Assembly (NCBI RefSeq): GCF_026241155.1 | Contig: NZ_JAPFGP010000010.1 | Location: 1-64,000, forward strand | Length of the DNA: 64,000 bases | Source of the DNA: Paucibacter sp. PLA-PC-4 | GTDB taxonomy: Bacteria; Pseudomonadota; Gammaproteobacteria; Burkholderiales; Burkholderiaceae_C | Direction of reading: 5' to 3' | Part shown: piece by piece, positions 47,171 to 55,034 of the stretch | How positions within the stretch are numbered: the first letter of the stretch is position 1 | Layout of the letters: each line of letters begins with the position of its first letter | Notes under the pieces: model-generated | What the model was told of the DNA's origin: nothing | The model's input: the letters and a program-made list of their open reading frames with translations, nothing else | Database searches by the model: none | Position numbers and translations under genes: made by a program

Positions 47171-47197
47171 TCTAGGTTTTACTCGCCAAAACCTAGA
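47171..47197. repeat. Perfect 10-bp inverted repeat in the divergent control region
   Basis: TCTAGGTTTT (47171-47180) and AAAACCTAGA (47188-47197) flank a 7-nt spacer. It lies between the two TGAAA-N5-TTTCA sites. It may be a separate regulator site or an RNA stem in one of the leaders. Confidence 0.55.
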
Positions 47198-47224
47198 GAA
47201 AACCCGCTATTCAGCAACTCGTCT

Positions 47225-47239
47225 TGAAATACACTTTCA
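47225..47239. promoter_or_regulatory. Candidate operator 2, TGAAA-N5-TTTCA
   Basis: Second copy of the palindrome at 47141-47155, 23 bp upstream of the ridA start. A further half-site TGAAAG begins at 47251. A site next to each divergent gene suggests joint control of ridA and the transporter operon. Confidence 0.6.
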
Positions 47240-47262
47240 TTCATACACCCTGAAAGTCAAGC

Positions 47263-47649
47263 ATGCCATTGGAATACCTGGGCGCCCCGCCTGTCGCCTC
47301 AGACCAGCAAGCCCGTCCCTTCTCGCCCGCCGTGCGGGCCGGCGATTTCGTCTATGTGTCGGGCCAGGTACCGGCCAATGCCGCAGGCGAGATCATCACC
47401 GGCGGCATCGAGGCTCAGACCCACCAGGTGATGGCCAATCTGAAGACCGTGCTGGCGCTGGCCGGCTGCACGCTGGACGATGTCTGCAAGAGCACCGTGT
47501 GGCTGGAAGATGCGCGCGACTTTGGCGCCTTCAATCGCGTCTACATGAGCTACTTCCCGAACGGCAAACCGGCCCGCTCGACCACCGAGGCCCGTCTGAT
47601 GGTGGACGCAAAGGTCGAGATCGATGTGGTGGCTTACAAGCCCAGGTGA
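47263..47649 (+). CDS. RidA family enamine/imine deaminase
   Basis: A 128-residue RidA (YjgF/UK114) protein. RidA hydrolyses reactive 2-aminoacrylate and other imines released by PLP dehydratases. Visible features: GDFVYVSGQVPANAAGEI and the C-terminal RSTTEARLMVDAKVEIDVVAYKPR with the substrate-binding Arg. It diverges from the operon that encodes a D-amino-acid deaminase, so it probably detoxifies or speeds hydrolysis of the product of that enzyme. Confidence 0.93.
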   Translation: MPLEYLGAPPVASDQQARPFSPAVRAGDFVYVSGQVPANAAGEIITGGIEAQTHQVMANLKTVLALAGCTLDDVCKSTVWLEDARDFGAFNRVYMSYFPNGKPARSTTEARLMVDAKVEIDVVAYKPR

Positions 47650-47759
47650 TCTGGCATGGCCCCGTCACTTGAGCTTTAAGTCGCCGCCAGGCGGTCAAAG
47701 CAGATTTGTTGACACATGGGCGATGTCAGCGGCCTCGGCCGACTCCTTTGCGCAACGCC

Positions 47760-47935
47760 TTTGCAGCCGAGCTTCCATGCGAACGAACACAGCGATCGGT
47801 AAGCATTGCTGATTCCCAGGACCTGGGCGGCAGCTTCCAGGCTGATACCCCCTCCGGTGGTCGCGCGGTGCGCACCGCCTGCCCGAATGCCGCGGCATCG
47901 CGGACCAGCGGGTCTGAAAAGGCGCAGCCGCCATG
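47760..47935 (-). pseudogene. Fragment of an XRE-type HTH regulator gene
   Basis: Within the 417-bp gap 47650-48066, the minus strand encodes DAAAFGQAVRTAR followed, after a frame change near 47858, by GISLEAAAQVLGIS. Together these read like the start and first helices of an XRE/Cro DNA-binding domain. The recognition helix and the rest of the domain do not continue in any frame. The remainder of the gap is comparatively AT-rich and shows no other gene. This is a reading by eye and needs a frameshift-aware search. Confidence 0.4.
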
Positions 47936-48066
47936 TTGAGCGTCATTTCTGCCGCTTTGACAGGATCAAAAGCACTACTTACGCCCGAAATGCGTTTTCG
48001 GATGATTTGGCAGGGGGTTTGCGATATTTCTGGCTGAGATCTGCACAACACCTGCTTTGGCAGCCG

Positions 48067-48633
48067 CTAAGCCCCGAACGGCGTCGGCTCCGGAGGTGTC
48101 TTCGGCAGGGTGGCCCAGCGCGCCGCCGTGATCTCGTAGACCAGGCTGGGCGCCTGGCCCGGCACATCGGCCAGCGAGCCTTTAAGCAGCATGCCGATGC
48201 GCTCCAGCGTCTTGCGCGAGGGCGTGTTGGCCGGCTGCACCACCGCCTGCACGGCGGGTGCATGCCGGATATCGAAAGCCTGGGTCAGCGCCGCCTGGGC
48301 CATTTCCGAGGCATAGCCGCGACCCCAGGCATGGGGCCGGAAACGGAAGTACAGATAAAGGCCAGGCTGGCCGCCGATGGGCCGATTCATGATGCCACCG
48401 CAACCCAGCAACTGCTCCGGGTGCTCGCGCTCGGCAATCACCCAATAGCCGAAGCCCTGGCTCTGCCAGTGAGCCAGCCAGCTTTGCAGCAGGGCGGCAG
48501 CGGCCTCGGCGGAGTGCAGCGGGCCGCCGGGGCTGAAACGGTTGGTGACCGGGTCGGCATGCAGGCCGTAGATCTCGTCCAGGTCCTGTTCGCGAGGCGC
48601 CCGCAGCAGCAGGCGAGCCGTTTCCAGCGGCAT
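48067..48633 (-). CDS. GNAT acetyltransferase (RimJ/RimL-like)
   Basis: A 188-residue N-acetyltransferase. It has the start LETARLLLRAPREQDLDEI and the acetyl-CoA loop RPHAWGRGYASEMAQAAL, then NTPSRKTLERIGM, all typical of the RimJ/RimL subgroup. Starts at 48639 and 48657 are alternatives; an AGAAGAG lies 6 nt before 48633. Substrate unknown. It is divergent from the decayed imu cassette. Confidence 0.85.
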   Translation of the reverse strand: MPLETARLLLRAPREQDLDEIYGLHADPVTNRFSPGGPLHSAEAAAALLQSWLAHWQSQGFGYWVIAEREHPEQLLGCGGIMNRPIGGQPGLYLYFRFRPHAWGRGYASEMAQAALTQAFDIRHAPAVQAVVQPANTPSRKTLERIGMLLKGSLADVPGQAPSLVYEITAARWATLPKTPPEPTPFGA

Positions 48634-48818
48634 CGACATCTCTTCTCGCGAACTCATGAGCAGCAATCTCCCGATACGCACCGATACAAGTCGGCGCACC
48701 CCAGGGTTTTAACCGATATGGCGAAGCCGGCGCGGGTTATCACCCCCTCGCTCGAGCGGTAGCAGCACAGCGAGGCCAAAAACTGCACACCGCAGCCGCT
48801 CTACTTGCTGGCCATGTA

Positions 48819-48834
48819 CTGTGCACATATACAG
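48819..48834. promoter_or_regulatory. LexA (SOS) box
   Basis: CTGT-N8-ACAG, extended to TACTGTGCACATATACAGCT at 48817-48836, is a perfect match to the core of the gamma/betaproteobacterial LexA site. It ends 22 bp before the imuA remnant start. imuA-imuB-dnaE2 cassettes are classic LexA targets, so the site is a relic of SOS control. Confidence 0.85.
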
Positions 48835-48856
48835 CTTCTGGATCTTTGCAGTCCCC

Positions 48857-48994
48857 ATGCACGCCACCCTCCCCTTGCTACAAGGCTCGCTGCGCCAGTC
48901 GCTCTGGCACTGCTCTGAACTGGCCCATGGCAGCAGCCCGGGCCTGCCCAGCGGCTTTGCCGCGCTGGATGCCGCTCTGCCCGGCGGCAGTTGA
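48857..48994 (+). pseudogene. imuA: ImuA remnant (N-terminal 45 residues)
   Basis: The ATG at 48857 opens a frame MHATLPLLQGSLRQSLWHCSELAH, continuing to SGFAALDAALPGGS and a TGA. The end matches the N-terminal region of ImuA, a RecA-like partner of translesion synthesis, up to the LPGGG-type loop. There the sequence jumps straight into dnaE2 coding sequence. The rest of imuA and all of imuB are missing. Confidence 0.75.
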
Positions 48995-50875
48995 TCCAGT
49001 ACCTGTACAGCAAGTATGGCCGCGAGCGCGCCGCGCTGGCAGCCACCGTGATCAGCTACCGCGCCAAGAGCGCGATCCGCGATGTCGGCAAGGCACTGGC
49101 CATTGGCGAGGCGCTGCTGGAGCGGCTGGCGCTGGACCACCATGGCTGGTCCGAGGAGTCGCTTCCCAACGACCGCCTGAGCCAGCTCTGCACCGAGCTC
49201 AATCCGGCCCCCGGCGGACAGCCGCTGCGCCAGTTGGTGAAGCTGTCGCGCCAGCTGATGGGCATGCCGCGCCATCTAAGTCAGCATGTCGGCGGCTTTG
49301 TGTTGACCCAAGGCCCTTTGGACGGGCTGGTGCCGATCGAGAACGCGGCGATGAAGGGCCGTACCGTGATCGAGTGGGACAAGGACGATCTGGACTCGGT
49401 CGGGATGATGAAGGTGGACATGCTCGCCCCGGGCATGCTGAGTTGCCTGCGGCGCTGCTTCGATTTCTACCGCCAGTGGCACGGCAAAGACTACGACCTA
49501 GCCAGCATCCCCGAGGGCGACAAGCCGACCTACGAGATGATCAGCAAGGCCGACACGGTCGGCGTATTTCAGATCGAGAGCCGCGCGCGGATGTCGATGC
49601 TGCCGCGGCTGCGCCCACAGAACCATTACGACCTGGTTGTCGAGGTGGCCATCGTGCGGCCCCGGCCGATCGAGGGCGGCATGGTCCATGCCCTATCTGA
49701 AGAACCGTGCCGAGCATCGCGCCGGCCGCCAGATCGACTACCCCCCGGGCCTGAAGCCGGCGCTGGAACGCACCTTCGGCGTGCCGATCTTCCAGGAGCA
49801 GGCAATGCAGGTAGCAATGATCGCCGCCGAATTCACGGCCGGCGAAGCCGACCAGCTGCGCCCCGCGACGGCGGCCTGGAAACGGCCCGGCGACCTGCAG
49901 CAGTTCTACGCGAAGATCATCGGCAACATGCGCCACAACGGCTACGAGGACGAATACGCCGAGCGCATCTTCAAGCAGATCAAGGGCTTCGCCTCCTACG
50001 GTTTTCCGGAGTCCCACGCTGCCAGCTTCGCGCTGCTGCCCTATGTGTCCTGCTGGCTCAAAAGCCACGAGCCCGCAATCTTTCTGTGCGCCCTGCTGAA
50101 CTCGCAGCCGCTGGGGGTTCTACACGCCGAGCGAACTGGTGCAGGACGCGCGGCGCCATTGCGTCGAGGCGCGGCCAGCCGATGTCAGTCTCAGCGAGAT
50201 CGACAGAAGCACTGAGTCCGATGCCAAGCAGGATCTGGCCGTGCGCCTGGGCCTGCGCCTGGTGTCCGGCCTGTCGACCGACGCGTCGACACGCATCGTC
50301 GCGGCGCGCGCCGAGGTGCCGTTTGCCGACGCGCAAGACCTGGCCCTGCGTGCAAGACTGAAGCAACGCGAGATGCAGCGGCTGGCCGGAGCTGACGCGC
50401 TGCTGTCGCTGGCCGGACACCGTCGCCAGCAGGTCTGGCAGGCGACAGACTGGCACCGGCTGCCGCCGCTGCCAAAGGCGAGGAGGTGCGCTGGGACGAT
50501 GCGGCCACCGGCCTGACCCTGCGCACCCACCCGCTGGCCATTCTGCGGCCGCGGCTGAGCCAACGCGGCCTGCTCAGCTCGACCGAGCGGGCGCAGGACC
50601 CGCACCTGCGGCATCGTCACCGTACGCCAGCGCCTGCAGAACGCCAAGCGCACGATCTTCGTCTCGCTGGAGTACGAAGGCGGCAATGGGCAGGTGAGCG
50701 TCTGGGTCGATGTCTATGCCGAGCATTGCTCCACCATCATCGGTGCGCGACTGCTGGCCGTGCGAGGCCGCTGGCAGACGGAAAAAACGGTGTGGCCCAT
50801 CTGATGGCCCAGGACGTCAAAGACCTCTCGCACCTGCTGGGGCCCATCCTGACGCCCAGCCGGGATTTCCATTGA
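48991..50875 (+). pseudogene. dnaE2: Error-prone DNA polymerase DnaE2 (ImuC), truncated and frameshifted
   Basis: Coding sequence for the C-terminal part of DnaE2 can be followed through IQYLYSKYGRERAAL, QLCTELNPAPGGQP, VGVFQIESRARMSMLPRLRP, FGVPIFQEQAMQVAMIAAEF, YGFPESHAASFALLPYVSCWL, FVSLEYEGG and the end LTPSRDFH. The frame changes at about 49691, 50115, 50477, 50600 and 50780. The N-terminal PHP domain and the catalytic Asp motif, expected just before RREEVIQYLY, are deleted. The normal protein has about 1000-1100 residues; about 620 codons remain. It cannot be active. Confidence 0.88.
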
Positions 50876-50884
50876 GGTCCGGAC

Positions 50885-51385
50885 TCAGCGCCCGGCCCGC
50901 CACAAACGCCAGATCGTCAGACCGTTGATGCCGGCTACCACCAGCTCCAGCAAAGTGCCACCCACCGAGCCGACCAGAGCGTTGTGGACCACCCAGCACA
51001 GCGTACCGGCCAGCATCAGCAACCGCATCCGCAGGCCTTGCAGCAGGAACAGCGCCAGACTGCCCAGACAGGAAGCCGCGATCGGCAGCAGCGAGACAAA
51101 GCCGCTGAACAGCCACCACCCCAGCGCCAGGTTCAGGCCCACGAAAAGCGCCGCCAGCCAGCGCGCGCGGCTGTACATCGCCGCCAACGAGCGCCCCAGC
51201 GAGACCAAGGAGCTGGCCACCGCCGTGGGCTGGCCCAGCAGCCCGAAATGCAGAACATAGGCGAAACACTCGACCGCCATGAACTGCTTGAAGCGCCGGT
51301 CATCGGTCTGCAAAAAGCAGCCAACACCAAACACAAAAGCCAGATAGCCCAGCAGCTGAGCGGGCGACAACAGGGAGGACATCAT
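50885..51385 (-). CDS. YgjV-like inner membrane protein
   Basis: A 166-residue protein with about five to six transmembrane helices. MMSSLLSPAQLLGYLAFVFGVGCFLQTDDRRFKQFMAVECFAYVLHFGLLG is typical of the YgjV/inner-membrane-protein family of unknown function. The second ATG (51382) is equally possible. It is convergent with the dnaE2 relic and diverges from the META lipoprotein gene. Confidence 0.8.
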   Translation of the reverse strand: MMSSLLSPAQLLGYLAFVFGVGCFLQTDDRRFKQFMAVECFAYVLHFGLLGQPTAVASSLVSLGRSLAAMYSRARWLAALFVGLNLALGWWLFSGFVSLLPIAASCLGSLALFLLQGLRMRLLMLAGTLCWVVHNALVGSVGGTLLELVVAGINGLTIWRLWRAGR

Positions 51386-51457
51386 GGGTGACAACAAGGC
51401 GGCGGGAGCAGACGCTATTCTCAGGGGCGCCCTTTCAACCGCTTTGGAGTCACCAGA

Positions 51458-51928
51458 ATGATTGCGATGAAGACCCGACTTTGCCTGAGCCTGGTGGGCG
51501 TGGTACTGAACGCCTGCGCCACGCCGCCCAGCCCGCCGCGACCAGCCGCGTCGGCCCCAAGGCCCGACCCCCTTCTGATCGCCGAGGGCCGCGAATGGCG
51601 ACTGGTGGAACTGATGGGCCAAGAGATCAAGGCCGACGCGGGCGGCCGCGTGCCGACGTTGAGCTTCAAGCTGGAGGGCCAAAGCCTGCGCGTCAGCGGC
51701 TACAACGGCTGCAATGGTTTCTTCGGCCAGGCCGAGCAAGGCGCGCCGCTGCGCCTGCGCTTTGACAAGCTGGCGAGCACTCTGCGTGCCTGCCCCGACA
51801 TGAGCCTGGAGCAGCAGTTCATGCAGACGCTGGAGCGCACCGACAGCTACCAAGCCGACGCCAAGCAGCTGCAGCTGCACCGCGCCCGGATGGCGCCGCT
51901 TGCACGCTTCGAGCCGGCGGCGCCGTGA
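51458..51928 (+). CDS. META-domain lipoprotein (HslJ-like)
   Basis: A 156-residue predicted lipoprotein. The lipobox LNAC (Cys near residue 20) is followed by a Pro/Ala linker. The META domain (about 45-150) has WRLVELMGQEIKA, VSGYNGCNGFFGQ and ASTLRACPDMSLEQQFMQTL, like HslJ, which is linked to heat and novobiocin resistance in E. coli. ATG 51467 is a possible start. Its stop overlaps the GTG start of the next gene. Confidence 0.85.
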   Translation: MIAMKTRLCLSLVGVVLNACATPPSPPRPAASAPRPDPLLIAEGREWRLVELMGQEIKADAGGRVPTLSFKLEGQSLRVSGYNGCNGFFGQAEQGAPLRLRFDKLASTLRACPDMSLEQQFMQTLERTDSYQADAKQLQLHRARMAPLARFEPAAP

Positions 51929-52596
51929 CAGCACTCGCCTTTCTTCACACGGCCGAAGTCCATATCGCCGGCTTTGAGCGTCTGGTTCAGTCGCAGGCGC
52001 CGGGGCTGCGGGTGCACCACGCTGTCGCGGCACCTTTGCTGGAGCAGGCCCGCCGGCTCGGCACTGACGATCCGGCCCTGCGCGCAGCCTTGCAGCAGAC
52101 CCTGGCCGAGATAGCGTGCAGCAGCGGCGCCCGGCTGCTGGTCTGTACCTGCTCGACCCTTGGCGCGCTGGCAGAACAGGTCGATGGCGACGGCCGGTTC
52201 CGTAGCGCACGGATCGACCGGCCGATGGCCGAACGCGCGCTCACCCTGGGATCACGCGTGCTGCTCCTGGCCGCGCTGAACTCGACTCTGGACCCCACAC
52301 GTGCGCTGCTGCAGGACTGCGCCCTGCATCAAGACCGGCCGCTGCAACTGCACGAACTGCTGGTCGAGACGGCCTGGCCGCTTTTTATGGCCGGCGACAC
52401 CGAGGCCTATCTGGACTGCCTGGCCCACGCCTTGCGAGCCGAGGCCGTCGAGGTTGATGTGATCGTGCTGGCCCAGGCCTCGATGGCGCCGCTCGCCGAG
52501 CGGCTCGCCGGCTCGGGCCCGCCGCTGCTGGCCAGCCCGGTGCTGGGGGTGCAATGGGCTTTGGCCCAGCCCGAGGTGCAAGGACTGCCTCGATGA
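51925..52596 (+). CDS. Asp/Glu racemase-fold protein
   Basis: A 223-residue protein. The first catalytic-Cys region of aspartate/glutamate racemases is visible as RLLVCTCSTLGALAE. The matching second site near the C-terminus reads VIVLAQASMAPLAERL, with no Cys, as in some uncharacterised members. It may therefore be a lyase, hydrolase or isomerase rather than a two-base racemase. GTG start at 51925 overlaps the META gene (GTGA) and its stop overlaps the next ATG (ATGA), so three genes are coupled. Confidence 0.7.
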   Translation: MTALAFLHTAEVHIAGFERLVQSQAPGLRVHHAVAAPLLEQARRLGTDDPALRAALQQTLAEIACSSGARLLVCTCSTLGALAEQVDGDGRFRSARIDRPMAERALTLGSRVLLLAALNSTLDPTRALLQDCALHQDRPLQLHELLVETAWPLFMAGDTEAYLDCLAHALRAEAVEVDVIVLAQASMAPLAERLAGSGPPLLASPVLGVQWALAQPEVQGLPR

Positions 52597-53193
52597 CCAC
52601 ACCCCCCCTGCTGTTCGAGATTGACATCGGACTGAACGCACGCCGGTTCGACCCCGCCGACGCAACGCTTCTGCAGGCATTTCTCGACGCCAACCCCGAG
52701 TACTTCGAGCGCATCGGGCGGTGCGCCGCCCAAGCCCGACGAGGCTGCCACCGAGCTGGCCGAGCGGCCGCCGGCGGAACTGAGTTGGCGCGAGCACTTC
52801 AATATCGGACTGTGGCGCGAAACAGCGGAAACGGCGCCAGAGCTGATCGGCATTGCCATCGTCGACAGCGATCTGGTGATCGAGGGCTGCTGGCATGTGG
52901 CATTGTTCATCGTCGCCACGACTCTGCATGGCCAGGGCATCGCGCCGCGCAGCTACCAGGCGCTGGAGCAATGGGCGGAGACTCAGGGCGCTCGCTGGAT
53001 GCGGCTGGGCGTGGTGCTTGGCAACGCCAGGGCGGAGGCTTTCTGGCAGCGTCAGGGCTTTGTCGAACTCCGCCGCCGCGAGGGCGTGCCGGCCAACGAC
53101 AGGCTCAACACGGTGCGGGTGCTGCTCAAGCCCCTGCGCGAGCCCGATGTGGCGCCCTATCTGGCCTTGGTTGGGCGCGACCGGCCCGAATGA
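52593..53193 (+). pseudogene. GNAT acetyltransferase with a frameshift
   Basis: The ATG at 52593 begins MTTPPLLFEIDIGLNARRF, continuing to NPEYFERIG. An extra G within 52716-52718 then moves the frame. Removing it restores GAPPKPDEAATELAERPPAELSW, followed by the GNAT core VIEGCWHVALFIVATTLHGQGIAPRSYQAL and the stop at 53193. The restored protein would have about 199 residues. A sequencing error in the G run is possible. Confidence 0.8.
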
Positions 53194-53247
53194 CGGCAGG
53201 CACTGCTATCCTCGCCCGCAAACTCAACAGTCCAGAAAGCACCCACC

Positions 53248-53469
53248 ATGAACACCGTCCGGATCGCCGCCATCGCCCTGATCATCGCCGGCGTGCTGGG
53301 TTTGCTCTACGGCAACTTCAGCTACACCAAGGAAACCCATGACGTGAAGCTGGGGCCGATCGAGCTGTCGGTGAAGGAAAAACAGACCGTAAACGTGCCG
53401 GGCTGGGCCGGCGCGGCCGCGATCGCGCTCGGCGTGGTGCTGCTGGTGATCGGCGGCCGCAAACCCTGA
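53248..53469 (+). CDS. DUF3185 family small membrane protein
   Basis: A 73-residue protein with two transmembrane helices (about 5-22 and 52-70) joined by a polar loop (YTKETHDVKLGPIELSVKEK). This is the DUF3185 layout. Function is unknown; relatives appear in stress-linked contexts. It lies 54 bp after the broken acetyltransferase gene. Confidence 0.8.
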   Translation: MNTVRIAAIALIIAGVLGLLYGNFSYTKETHDVKLGPIELSVKEKQTVNVPGWAGAAAIALGVVLLVIGGRKP

Positions 53470-53485
53470 GGCCCGCGCCTCGCGC

Positions 53486-54547
53486 TCAAGCACGCGGGTT
53501 GGCAAAGAAGAAGCGCAGCATCTCGGCGCTGGCGTCCGGTCCCTGCGGGTCGGTGTAGGACCCGTCGGCACGGCCGCCCGACCAAGCATGGCCGGCGCCA
53601 TGCACCACCCAGTGTTCTGCACGCGGGCGACCCTGCGAGTCGCGGTAGACGTCGCGGGTGTAGGCCCGTCCCTGAGAGCCGCGCTCACGCCGAGAAGCCG
53701 CCATGCCGGCCGCAGCGATCTGCTCACCGTTGCTCGGATGAACGGTGGCGTCCCGGTCGCCGTGAAAAACAATAATCGGTGGGCTGTCGAGCGCAGGCGC
53801 AGGAGTGTCGCCGGCGCCGCTTCGCATCGCAGCCAGCGCCGACGGCAGATCGCTCGCCGCCCCCGCCGGCAGCCCGGAATGCACGCCCACGGCGGCGAAC
53901 AGCTCCGGGTAACAGGAGCCCAGGATTGCCGCCATCGCGCCCCCGGCAGACAGCCCGGCCACATAGACACGCCGAGCGTCGACACCGTACTGCTGCATCA
54001 CTTGCCGGGTCATGCCGGCAAGCAGCGCCGGCTCGCCGCTGCCGCGACGCTGATGATTGCGCTTGAACCAGTTCCAGCAGCCGGAGCTGTTGGCGTGCTT
54101 CGTCTGCGCCGGGTAGAGGACCAGGAAACCCTGCGCCCGCGCGGCCTCATTCATGCCAGTGCCGCGCGCGAAATCATCCGGATCCTGGCTGCAACCATGC
54201 AGCATCAGCACCAGGGGCAAGGACTGACCCTGCTGATAGCCCGGCGGCACATAGAGCTTGTAGGCCCGGGTACCGGCCGCCCCGGTGTAGCTGCCGGGTA
54301 GAAACTGTTGGCCAAAGGCTGGCTCGGCAGGCTCGGCCGGCCGGTTCGACTCGGGCAGCGCCTCAGGCCACACCTCGCGCGCCTCGACGTCGATGACATC
54401 GCCCTGATCTGTGCGCGCAGTCGCAACGGTCGCCGACGGCACAGCAGCGCCCAGCGCCGACTGGATGAGCGCGGTGGCGGCCCGCAGATCGCCAGCCCGG
54501 GTCAGGCGCGTGGCCTCGGTCATCAGATGGCCGAACGATGGAGTCAT
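53486..54547 (-). CDS. PHB depolymerase family esterase
   Basis: A 353-residue alpha/beta hydrolase of the PHB depolymerase/LpqC-like group. The lipase box is GLSAGG (S200), the likely acid is D266 in HGDRDATVH, and the His lies in HGAGHAWSGG. The oxyanion region is MLHGCSQDPDDFA. The N-terminal 85 residues are an extra helical and linker part without a signal peptide, so it is predicted to be intracellular. A CopG-type regulator gene precedes it by 19 bp. ATG 54547 is chosen; the longer frame overlaps that gene. Confidence 0.88.
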   Translation of the reverse strand: MTPSFGHLMTEATRLTRAGDLRAATALIQSALGAAVPSATVATARTDQGDVIDVEAREVWPEALPESNRPAEPAEPAFGQQFLPGSYTGAAGTRAYKLYVPPGYQQGQSLPLVLMLHGCSQDPDDFARGTGMNEAARAQGFLVLYPAQTKHANSSGCWNWFKRNHQRRGSGEPALLAGMTRQVMQQYGVDARRVYVAGLSAGGAMAAILGSCYPELFAAVGVHSGLPAGAASDLPSALAAMRSGAGDTPAPALDSPPIIVFHGDRDATVHPSNGEQIAAAGMAASRRERGSQGRAYTRDVYRDSQGRPRAEHWVVHGAGHAWSGGRADGSYTDPQGPDASAEMLRFFFANPRA

Positions 54548-54566
54548 GCGAAGAGTCTCGGTTAGG

Positions 54567-54989
54567 TCAGCGGATACGGCCGGCCAGCGCCGCCTTGACC
54601 GCCGGGCTAGCATGCAAAGCGCCAAGCACGGTGATGGATTCGATGGCCGCCAGCGCGAGTTCCGGGCTGACGTCCGTCGCAATGCTGGCAAGGCCGAGCA
54701 CACGAATCTGCAAGGTCTGACCGGCGGCCTGCAGCGCGCGGAAATCGTCCGCGCTGAAGTGCTGGATGCCCAGCACCAGGGTCTTGCGCGCCACCGACTG
54801 CCTGACTGCCTCGGCATGCGTAGCCAGTTGGTTGCGGATCGCCGCCCGGATCAGGTCGCTGCGGTTGGCATAAAAGCCTTCCTGCACCAAAAGGTCGATC
54901 TGACCCAGGTCGACAAAGCCGAGATTGATGGTGATCTTCTCGTCAACGGGTCGGCCAGGAGCCAAGGAGGAAGCGCTGCGTGCGGGCAT
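54567..54989 (-). CDS. CopG/RHH-type regulator
   Basis: A 140-residue protein with a ribbon-helix-helix domain (residues 17-56, EKITINLGFVDLGQIDLLVQEGFYANRSDLIRAAIRNQL). A C-terminal part (65-140) may bind ligand or mediate assembly. Similar RHH proteins are found upstream of PHB-depolymerase-like esterases in Burkholderiales and probably regulate them. The two genes are 19 bp apart and likely one operon. Confidence 0.82.
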   Translation of the reverse strand: MPARSASSLAPGRPVDEKITINLGFVDLGQIDLLVQEGFYANRSDLIRAAIRNQLATHAEAVRQSVARKTLVLGIQHFSADDFRALQAAGQTLQIRVLGLASIATDVSPELALAAIESITVLGALHASPAVKAALAGRIR

Positions 54990-55034
54990 ATACCCATACT
55001 AGCACCATCCACTTGGATGTTTATCCTGAATTTT

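Noticed and set aside
47171-47197. Rho-independent terminator
   Set aside because: The stem lies in the middle of a divergent promoter region upstream of both genes and has no T run.
50885-52210. 441-codon minus-strand frame as one protein
   Set aside because: Only the last 166 codons are a real membrane protein; the upstream part is antisense to the META lipoprotein and racemase-fold genes.
52593-53193. Two separate genes instead of a broken acetyltransferase
   Set aside because: Removing a single G joins both halves into one normal-length GNAT protein, and the second half has no good start signal.
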